64,000 bases of DNA, taken from Metopolophium dirhodum (taxonomy: Eukaryota; Arthropoda; Insecta; Hemiptera; Aphididae). How positions within the stretch are numbered: the stretch's first letter is position 1; every line of letters starts with the position of its first letter. The notes below the pieces were generated by a model, which ran no database searches, was not told the origin of the DNA, and saw only the letters and a list, made by a program, of their open reading frames with translations. The stretch spans positions 19,280,393-19,344,392 of the forward strand of contig NC_083568.1 of NCBI RefSeq assembly GCF_019925205.1, read 5' to 3'. This document shows positions 43,101-55,100 of the stretch, piece by piece. Position numbers and translations under genes: made by a program.

Positions 43101-46100
43101 CTTCTGATGGTTATTCAGCAATTAGTGAAAAGAAAACACTTGCTGTTGGAGGTAATGATTAACATTTATATATTTATTTTCATGTAAAATATACAAATAT
43201 TTATTTTTATTCCATGCTCTCAAAATAGAATTTCGTCAGGATATAAACACTATTGGTAAAATTGATACGTGTATATAATATCATAATATTAGAGTAAAAT
43301 ATTATAGTATTTCAATTATAATTGTATTAATTAAAATATTGATATCTAGGTGGAACAAATATTATTAAGCCAACTGTTGAAATCAGACCTAAATACCTAA
43401 AACTCGTAGTTGGTGATCCAGCTGAATTCACTTGTCAGTCTCCCGGAGCGCCTACACTTGAATGGTATAGAGGATTAGATCAACAGTTCAACCCATCTGT
43501 GAGTTATTTATAATTACTTATAAAATAAATGATATAATTAATAAATCATTGATTCAAATTTAGTATGTGTCGGAAGATGGTGTGTTCCGTATTCCAGCAG
43601 TAAAACAATCCGATCAAGGCACTTATTTCTGTAGAGCAACAAATCAAAATGGCGAAACTGATTCGCAGAGAGTCATAATTTATATTGAACGTAAAATTAA
43701 AACATTGTGATTAATTTTAACTGCACAAGCTAATATTTGTACTTTTATTAAAACAGCTTCCCAAAACGCCATAAATGGATCAAATGATTTATTGTCACTG
43801 ACAATAGATCCACCTCAATATTCAGGACCTGGTGATGTTGTACGTCTTCAATGTACCATTTCAGATGAGACTCAGTATGGTGTGAAATGGTCTAAAGTAG
43901 GAAATCAACCATTGCCATATGGATCTGAACAAAGTTCAAGTGGTCTTTTGACTCTTCACCGTCTTAAACCTTCCAACTCTGGAACGTATGTCTGTTCAGC
44001 TATTTCATATAGGTCTGGAGCGATTGAATCAGAAGTCGAAGTACCAGTCAATATTGTACAAAGAAGGTAAATATTATTTTTTGAACAACTACATCAAATT
44101 GAAAAATAACTGGATTTTTGTTGAATGTAGAAATCCCCCAAGCTTACGCATTGAACCAGACAAGCAAATAGTTCCACAAGGTACCCTCGCGGAACTCAGA
44201 TGTCTGTCAACTACCGATCCCAATCTTCAAGTACAATGGTTTAAAATCAATGAGAATTTAACGCCTAATGTTCAGGTATGCATACGATTGTACACCTATA
44301 CTTTGTCCGTCATGACAATAGAACCCTTTTGTTTCACATATGAGTTATTACTTATTTACATATTTCCTTTTTTTAATCGTTTTAATCACTAATTTCAATC
44401 AAAATATAATTCAATGTGTCAGTCTTATACTCATATATTCATAAATTCTTTGTCTTGTTGTAACCGAGGTTTGATCGGATATTAATTAATTTCTTTATAC
44501 ACATTGTAAAAAATTTTTATTGTATTAGGAATTTGAGTATTGACATATTTTTAATTTCTCTTGGTCAACAAAATATACATTATATTATTATTTATTTTCC
44601 TACTTTATATATGCTTACTTGATTTTTTAGATAAGTGGATCTTTATTACGCATACCTTCGGCTCAAGTCAAAGACCGTGGTATATATGTTTGTAAAGGTA
44701 CAAATGAAGGTGGAACAGCACAAGCATCTTCCATTATTGATATTGAACGTACGTATTTATTAAAACATAGGTAGTAATATATTAAACACGGTTATATCAA
44801 TAATATTATTATATAATTTGTTAGGAAGGGAAGCTCCAACTATTGAATTATACCCAAGTGCTAAACAAATTGTAAATATTGGAAGTAGTGTATTATACCA
44901 ATGCCGAGTAACTGGAGGAGTTCCTACACCTGTTGTCAAGTGGACTAGACGCAATGGTGAAAGTTTACCTAGTCAAATGGAAGAGATTCCACCGGGAGTA
45001 ATCAAGTATAGCAAAATTAAATGAAAACATTATAATATTTTATTTCAAATATACTTAATCTCAATGTATTATGTTTTAGAATTACTGGTATGGAAGCATC
45101 TAGTGCAGGAGAATATGTTTGTGAAGCTAGAAACAATGCTGGCATGGCATCAGCTATAGCTGTACTTGAAATCCAATCTCTTCCCGTTATTAGGTTAAGG
45201 CCATCTGGTACTATAACTGTACTACCAGGAAAACAAGTTAAGCTTCGCTGTCAGGCTACTGGAAAACCATCACCCACCGTGACATGGACTAAGCTTACAC
45301 CGGATTATCCTTCTTACCCGTAAGATTGGTTTGATTTACTGATTTATTGAATTCAGTTTTAACTAAAATTTTATTTTTGCAGTGAATCTCGCAGTAACTC
45401 AGGGTCGTCTGACACAGCTGAATATATAATAGAAAATGCTCAACCATCAGATATTGGGACTTATTCCTGTATAGCACAAAATTCTGCCGGACCTGTGGAA
45501 GAACGAGTACAACTAATTGTGTCTGAAGACGGTAACGAAATATCTGGAGGAGAAAATGATGGAAAATTAAACACAAATGAAGAGGAAAATAAAACATCTG
45601 GCCCGTTTAGAGGTGATATAGCTGGAAATGACGAAAGCGGAGGTGACATTTCTATCACTAAACCAGAAGATGAATTAGTGAATTTGGTTGGATCTAGAGC
45701 AGTCCTCACTTGCAATGCTGGTATGTGTAAATACATATATGATCTTACATCTTACTATCCCCACATAGTTAAGAAATGGTTTTAAAATATGAGTCTATTT
45801 TACCTGTTTATAGACGCATCAGCAATTAGAGATCGAATTCGACTTACGTGGGTGAGAGGTAACCAACTCTCATTATCGGAAGAACACGATATTATTGATA
45901 ATATGCTAATTCTAAGAAATGTCCAGAAATCGGATCAAGGGCAGTACAACTGTTTAGGGATAGAATCCGATAGAACTGTCGTTTTTAGTCGATCCATTAC
46001 ATTAAAAGTAGTTGGTAAGTTCAAGTTTAAAATAAAATATTATCGTCTCAAATATTTATGTTTATATGAAAATAATATAATATTTTGTAATTACTAACAC

Positions 46101-49100
46101 GCCGACAGAAAAAAATCAACTTTGTACCATTGGAGGTAAAAAAAAAAATTAATATTTTTGCAATTTTTGACATAATTACCTATTCTATAATATTGTACTA
46201 ATATGAACAATAATCAAATAAACTTCCATATTTTAGAACCACCAAGAATTTCTTTAAACCCAACACGACAAGTTGTTAAACGAGGTGACAACGCTCAAAT
46301 TATGTGCACCGCAGATGGAGATCAACCTATTACAATTACCTGGTCGAAATTATCGAGTCGGTCATTACCACCTACTGTACAAACGAATGGAGGATTTTTA
46401 AGAGTAATATATACAAATATTTATATTTTTTTTAATTCCTTTTTATACCTTTATTTTGTTATTTGTAGTTTAATGGCATCACTGAACAAGACACTGGTAG
46501 ATATTTATGTAAGGCTGTCAACAACATCGGAGAAGCTGAATCTGTTGCTGAAGTCATAGTGAACGGTAAAACTTAAATGAATACATTGTAAAAGAATAAA
46601 TAAAACATTGAGTACATAAATTTATGAGATACATATTGATAAACAGTTTAACTTTGAACTATACAATGTAATTTTTAAATTATACTGTTTAGATAACTCA
46701 CGAGATCATCCTGCTCCAATCATCAGAGCTGTTGATCACAATCAAGAAGTATTTGAAGGCGGAAACACTAATCTCCGGTGTATACTACCCAAATCAAGTG
46801 AAGTGAGTAATACCATCAGTTATAACTGATAATAAATAGATCTTTATACTTATCGATGTTTATAAACATTCAACAGCAATACACTGTAAAATGGAGTCGT
46901 ACCCGATCACCACTTCCATATGATAGTCAATTACGAGGGGAAATACTAAGCTTACGAAATATACATATGAATGACACTGACCGTTACTTATGTAAAGTCG
47001 ATAGTCCATTCGGCACAACTACTGACTACATAGATCTCCGTGTTCTCCGTAAGTCATAAACAACAATTAATATTATTTAAATAATACTTAATAGTATTGG
47101 TATCTTTATTATTTCATATTATGTTTAGACTTTTTTTTTAAGTTATGGACATCTTATATAGAACGCATATCTGTACATTTTTTAATATTTTTCTTAAAGA
47201 AGAATTATAATTTGGTGGTGGTAATTAAAAAATACTTGAATTTTATTACATAAAACATTTTCTTCTAGCTAGACAATTTGAAATATCTATTTTATATTTA
47301 ATACCTTATATTGAGAATTAACTTTACAATATAATATATTTACACTGGTACAAAATTGTAGAAATAATATATAAATGTAACTTTACTCAATATTGTAAAC
47401 GTTTGACCTAACTTTTTGATTACTACCATTGACTTAAATATAAAGTGTATTTCATCGTACATTCAATACAATCAATACACTGGTCGAATCTAAACGTAGT
47501 ATACTAGTATGTGAACTATCCACTTTGGGATTTTATGCAATTTTCATCATCTAGATTAATTTAATAATTATTAACTTCTCACTTTTAGAATAATTAGTGA
47601 TGCGTTATATGCGTGTAATATATGTTGGTATGTAGTACATATATGTGACTGTTTCTTTACTTCTATATTGTTTGTCTGTAAATAATTACTGAAAAACATA
47701 CTATACAATTTTTCACTATTAATCATCACTGGTATAAGACTATGATTATACGTTTCAAGTATAAAGTTTTACACTTTTACTATGCACAAGTATCTGTTTA
47801 TTTGTTGTTTATGTACAGGGTGATTCACCGAAAATGCGCATACCTTTTTTATTCAATAATGCAGATATTTTTAGTTTTTAGTTATTAGTATTTTAGTTAT
47901 TTAACATATATCATTAAGGATAAAAGGTCCATGATAATGGGTTTGGAAAATATGGGGGCTATTGTGATTTGAACATTTTAGTAATTAATATTGATCCATC
48001 AACATTTATAACTTATAAAAATGTTCCAAGGATATTAAATACTATATCCAATATTCAGTGCATTTACTATTTTAAAATAAAAATAAAATAAATATTAAAT
48101 CTATTTTATAATATTTTTGTGGAAACATTTTTAAGAGTTATTGCAAGAACTATTACCCTTAATATAAACATTTTAATAATTGAGAAATTACTCTTTCAAA
48201 TTTTAAAGCAAGTACATCAAAATTATCCACTAAATAATTTACAATATAAAAGGGTGGGGGGTTTTCATTCTAATAACAAAAGTGTGTACAACCCCAGAAC
48301 ACTCCTTTAGTAGTACAAAAAATCACAAGAATTTGAAAAATTAAAATTCTTAAAATCAGAATTTGAATAAATTCATTACCATAGGCAAAAATGGGGTGGC
48401 ATGCTTAGTGAATCATTCTGAATACAATTAAAACTAGACAGTCACATTTTAAATATTATGTTGCGCTTTTTAATTTATTTATCTTCGCTTTACACTTTTT
48501 ATTCTAAAACACTGCTTTGTGTAAGTAGAACTATAAATACAAAAACTATAGGCATTTTATACATGTATAACAATTATATTTCCTTAACTGCCTATGTATA
48601 TTATATATTGATGTACTGTACTTGTGTCAACTTTGTAACACGTCCTGCACAATATTGTTATTATTTTGTGTTGTCTCTGCAGACGATACATATTTTATCA
48701 TAATTACTTTTCTTATGTATAATGCACCAATTTATGTTATAGCTAAATTTTAGTTTTAATATTATATGATTTTATTACTTCTTGCACGATTTTGTCAACT
48801 TCTATTGTGGTTTTCGCTTTTGGTGATGGTGGTTGTCTATGTTAACAAAACTTCAGCATCTTGTCTGATTGACGAATTCCGCTGTAACGACGGGCAATGC
48901 ATTAATTTTATAAATTATTGCGATGGCACATCGGACTGTTCCGACGGTTCGGACGAAGAAGATTCGTGTTTGGAGAAGAAAAATAGAATTGGTTTGTCCC
49001 CGTGTTTTTTTTTTTCATAACTAACTTATAGGTACACTTACATTTTGCTTTCTTGATTTTTAAGAATTCACTAATCAACCACACTGGTACTATTCACTTG

Positions 49101-52100
49101 TCCAATAAATAAATGTACATACAATGCTCAAATGCTTACGGCTATAATAGTTATTTTTGTTTCAATACATTAAACTCATCAAGAAAGCACTATACCTAAC
49201 CTAACCTAACTATATATTGTATATAAACCATTAATCATTATATATAGATCCGTATATTATTTCAACCTAACTCAGGTAAAACTGTAAAAGACATTTATAC
49301 ATATTACCGGTTGTCTTATATTAATAGTACTTACTTGTGTTTTGATATTATAAACGATCAAACGTAACCTTGTATACATATACTGTGTAAAGGTCGGAAC
49401 TCTGGTCTTTACATTAAGCCCAGCCAAGGAACGGTGTACATCGGTGACGTTCTAGAGCTTGAGTGTATTTGGACCGATGACGCAAGCGCTAGCGAGTACA
49501 GTGAAATTACGTGGGCCAAAGTAAACGACGACATGGAAAACAATGTTGAAAACCTAGGATCCGTAATCAAGTGCGTTATTTATGGGTTTAATCAAATCGC
49601 TCAGTGATGATTAAAATTTTAAAAATCTTTAATAACATCGGATTAACCACTACAGGCTTAATGACGTGAGACCAGAGAACACAGGAACTTACAGATGTAC
49701 GAAACGAGATAAAAACAATAACATCGTCACTGAAGATTACGAGTTGACCGTTACGCGTAAGTTATAACTTCTTTATATTAATTAAAAACTGTCTAACCAT
49801 AAATTTATACAATGACGCTCCTTGGAATTGCTTTACCTATTATGATTTTCGTAAGTGTTTCAAGACATAAGGTGTTCACTTTATATGAATTGTATTTTAA
49901 TGGTATTTTTCGTTTACATAGCGACTCCGTCCGATGCGGCTTCGCCATCAGTGAGTACCAAGTACGCGCCATACGGAAAATCTGTTGTAATAGAATGTAA
50001 CAGCGATCTATCGCTGCCAGTTGAATATTCTTGGGCCAAATTTGGACCTCAAATGGAACCTATATACGATCGCGTAAGACATGATGTATAAAATACATTT
50101 TGCCACCATTAATAATTTTCAATATTTTTAGAGAAACTTAACGCTGTACAACGTAACTGAAAAGAGTGCGGGTCTGTACTTTTGCACAGCTTCAAACGAA
50201 ATGATGAGAATGGATATCCCGACGGTGCTTGTCGTCACCGGAATCGTACCCTCATTCCGTGGCACCGACAGCTACCTAGCGTTCCCGACCCTCCTTAACA
50301 CTTATTTGGAATTAAACATCGAAGTTCACTTCAAACCCGAAATGAACGATGGTACGTTGTTATTGCGTTACAATAACAATATAACCCTTCTTTTATCGGT
50401 TTTAAACTCGTTGCTACATTATTTTTTAAGGATTGATATTGTACAACGGTCAGAAACCTGGTGGTTCGGGCGACTTTTTCTCGTTCGGGCTCCGTGACGG
50501 TATTCCCGAGTTCCGTTTTGACGTCGGATCTGGGGCTGCGATCATAAAAGCGACCGAACCTGTGACATTGAACGAATGGCACGTGGCTAGGCTCGAAAGG
50601 GTTAAAAAACACGGTAACATGTACATCGACGAACGTGGTCCGTACCGTGGCGTCAGTCCGGGCACGTTCCAAGGAATGGATTTGTCTCAACTCTTGTACA
50701 TTGGCGGAGTGCCCGACTTTGGGTCGATACACAAAGACGTCGGATTCCAAACCGGATTCATCGGTAAGCGCTCACAACGGCTACAAACCCGCGGTGTACT
50801 TACGTTAGCCCCCACACAAAAACTTAAATTTTAAACAAATCTCCTTTATAATATATCAATTATCAACATTTTAAGTGATAAAAATATAATGATTTAATAA
50901 TTGTTATGAAATTGGTAAGAACCTATATACCTATTTAATATTTCATTAACGGTAAACAAAACTACCAATATATTCGATATTCAAGGTTTTTTTTTGAAGT
51001 TGAACCAAAAAATTGTTTTTATGCAAGCATATTAGGTATTATGTATTATACATGTATAACATTGTACACTATTCGAACAATACGTGCATACATTTCATTA
51101 CATAATCAATAATCATATTACTATAAGCCATGAACAAATTTGAAAACAATTTTAATTTAACTTGGTATTCCATTGGCACTGTAGCATAATATATAGTTCT
51201 CAATATAATAATATCATACCGACCGTTCTCTACAGGTTGCGTCAGCGGTTTTAAATCGGAAACCCGTACGTACAACTTGATGAAGGACTCGGTGGACAAA
51301 CAAGGTTTGGGCACGTGTGATGTTTGTTCCAACAATCAATGTTTGAACCAAGGTATCTGCCAAGAGGCCCAAACCAGACAGGGGTACACGTGCATATGTC
51401 AACCCGGCTACAGCGGCGAGTATTGTGACAAGATAAGTGAAGTTTGCACGCCGGGTAAGTCGGAGAGGTTTTTCGAAATCGCACTTGGAAAAATTGACTC
51501 GTTGTGCAACAAGTAAATAATTTTTGATATTGAAATTGTTTGCGATTATTATAGGTATCTGTGGGCTCGGTGAATGTTTGGCCGGCCACGAAGAAATCGA
51601 ATGCAAATGTAAAATCGGCACGCTCGGGAAAAGATGCGAACGTTCCGTTGAAATCGTCGAACCGTATTTCGGGGGCAAATCTTATCTAGCGTACCCGGCA
51701 CCGACTTCGCAACAGAAGTATTTAAAAAAAAACACTCTTACCCAAAATATATTGCTTTAATGATTTACATGCGTCGTTTATTAATAGTAGTCAGCAAATG
51801 TTTTAATCGTATTGTTTTCGCGTATTTCAGACTAATGATATCCCTGAAAATCAATCCGGCGTCCTTGACTGACGGTGTGATTCTGTACGCCGCTCAAAAC
51901 CACCAAGGAATCGGCCAATTCATGTCAGTGACGTTGAAGAACAGACAAGTGGAATTCCGCTACACCGTGGCCGGTATGTTAAAAGTTTATAACCGGCAGA
52001 GCTCGGTAAATTATAAATTCGCTTATTTTTTCTGAAAATTATTTTGACGAATATGATCCAGTACAAGTTTGATTTTAAAATTTAAAACATTTTAGCACAT

Positions 52101-55100
52101 ATTTCGATTTTTTTTTTAATCAAAATATGCATAGGTAATATTGTAAAAATATGTTTGTTTTCATTATATATTCCAACTTTTTGAGTGCATTTTAAAATAA
52201 TATTTCAAAAATTGTATGTCGCATAATTCCCGAGCCCTCATTATTATTTTGTTTATGATATTATATTGATCTTACTTATAGTATTATACTTGTTATTGAA
52301 ACGACGTGTTGTAACTCTTTAATTCCGTTCAGGTATGACGTCCATGTTGCGAAGCAGACAAAATTTGGAAATTGGAGAGTGGACTACGATAACCGTTAGC
52401 CGTAACACGGAAACGCAGGAATGCAAATTGTCAGTCAACAAAGAAACGCCAATCAGATCCATCGAAAACGGTAACATGCACGCCTTGGAACTGAAAACCC
52501 ACCTGTTCGTGGGCGGTTACGATTCGTACAAGGTGAAAATCGCTAAATCCGTGGAAGTCGAGAACAATTTCAAAGGATGCATAAAAATGGTAATGTCTGC
52601 AGTCTTTGGATGTTTGATTTTTATAATTATTTATAAATCACGAAGATCTGAAATTTGTGTTGAATGCTAACCTACTAAGATAGTTGAAGCTGGACTAACT
52701 ATCGTGTCCACAACATACCATACGTTATATTATATCTATATTTACATAATCTTGGCATATAGGTTGCTTCGAAATTTTTTTTTGTTTCTATTATTATTAT
52801 ACATTTTAATTACACTCGATATACACCCGTTACGTTACTCGCGAGTTCTAATTAGGTCGAAGTCAAATTAATTTTTATTTACTGACATAATATATAGGTA
52901 TAACACATTAATATATTTTTTTATAAATCATAATAAACCTACATAAAAACTTGAAAGTATAATCAAACTAAAACTTCTTTCAAGTTGTGATCAAAGTTTG
53001 TCAAATTAATTTAATTATAGTTGTATGTACCTACTTCCCACTATAATATAATAAAATAAATAATTAAAAATCAATAAATAATTACCTATAAATCAATCAT
53101 TATTTATAATTTAATATTTCGAAGAAATGTTTGGCTATTAACAGCAATAAGTTGATATTTGATAACTATTTAACTTTCAATTCGTCGCATAATTATCTTT
53201 ATAATTTTGTCCGTCACTACAATAATAACATAATAATTAATACATTTTTTCTTCGGGACGCAAGTAACCTTTAAGAAATTATAAATATGTACCGGTAATA
53301 TTGGAATTATTGTTGAGGCGCAAGTAACATAATTGGCAGCCAACCATGTTTTACGTTTAAAATTGAAACACTATGCCTGGCAATGCGCATCGTGTATGCT
53401 TAGACCAAATGGCCAATTAATAAACAAAACGTCCGTTTCAGCTCAAAGTGTCCGGAATGGACTTGGACATGATAAGTTCTACCGTGGATTCCGCGAACAC
53501 TGAAGACTGTGTAGTTGCTCGGGGAGACGCCTGTTCATATAACCACTGCAAGAATTACGCTAACTGCCACACCGCGCCAAAGCACTACGAATACGTATGC
53601 GAATGTGAAAACGGATTCAGGTAAACCGATTGCGATCGAATTGAACAATTATGATTATGTTTTTTTACCGGTCGTGTATAATACTGAAATGGGACGTGGT
53701 TATACGTGTTTGTGTATATAGTGGTCCGAAGTGTGACGTCGAAGCGAAGTTGTGTTCGACGCTGAAACCGTGTCTCAACGACGGCATCTGCACCGACATC
53801 GATTCGAGCTCGTACAGGTGCGACTGCCCTCTCGGACATTCGGGACCGACGTGCAACGAAAGTGCGTATTGATCGTGGTAGACTATTATTTTTATTTTTG
53901 TATTTTTAACGCGGAATTTTTTCGCAGAGGTGGTGTTGGACATCACAGCCAATTTTAGCGGCAACAGTTACCTGCAGTTGGAAAACAGCCTACTGGACCG
54001 GAACAAGAGGGAACATTCCATATCGATGACGTTCACCACAGACTCAGCCAACGGTCTGTTGTACTGGCAAGGCCAAGAACCTAACAACGACGGAGTGGTC
54101 GACAATTACATCGCCATCTCGAGTGAGCGAATAACCGTCAATTATATATATTAATAATAAATCGTTTCAAATTCAGTTTAATTTTTGAGTTGTTTTTTTT
54201 TATCGAATTAATACTAATTTCCGTTTATATAAATCGTGTCTCGTCTTGCAGTCGTCAACGGCTACGTGGAACTGAGTCACAGGTTCCAAGGCAGATCGAC
54301 ACCAGCAATCCGAGCCACGGACCATCACGTCAACAACAACGAACCCCACGTGATATTGATCCGCGGGAACGGGGCCGAATGGTCTCTGGAACTGGACAGG
54401 TCGACCACAGAGTACGGTAAAGAACGCGACGTGGACATCCAACAGCTCTTGGAAGCCACCGATTTGATATATATCGGTAAGTCACAACAGCTTATTTATT
54501 ACCTTAGTCAGAGGAAGGGGGCCTAGGGAGTCGTGACGACCCCTCACTCATTGAAACACATTTTTATCAATTCTTTAAATTTAAAATTATTTTATCTACT
54601 TATATTTTTAATGTCAATGTACTATAATTTATACTTATGTATTCAAATCAATTAAGTTGTAGATTTTTTTATGGTAACTACTATAAGTTATTATCAAGCA
54701 ATGAAATTAATGTTAGGTTTTATTTTGTATGTATTGAATCGTAGTAAAAACAATTATAAATATCAAGTGTGTAGGGAAGTTTTTATTTAATTAGCGTTTT
54801 TTAAGTTTAAATCATAGATGTCAATAATCAGGAACTTAACATAGGTACTTGACGCCGATCCTTACTCCTTAGTGGTTTTAATAAAAATAAATAAAACATG
54901 TCCGTGGTTTTTTGAGTTTTGAAAAAAGCGAATTCTTTTACACAGGTGGAGTACCGGAAGTCATACTGACGACGAACGACAACCATTACAAAGGGTATGA
55001 GGGTTGTATCGGTGACGTGCGTGTCCAGGACTCGGGATACGTGAATCTGGGCCAAAAGTCGTTGTCCGGCAAAAACGTTGCTTCGTGTAACAGGTAAATT

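Noticed and set aside
50331..50750. 139-codon minus-strand frame opposite LamG 1
   Set aside because: Antisense shadow of a GC-rich coding exon.
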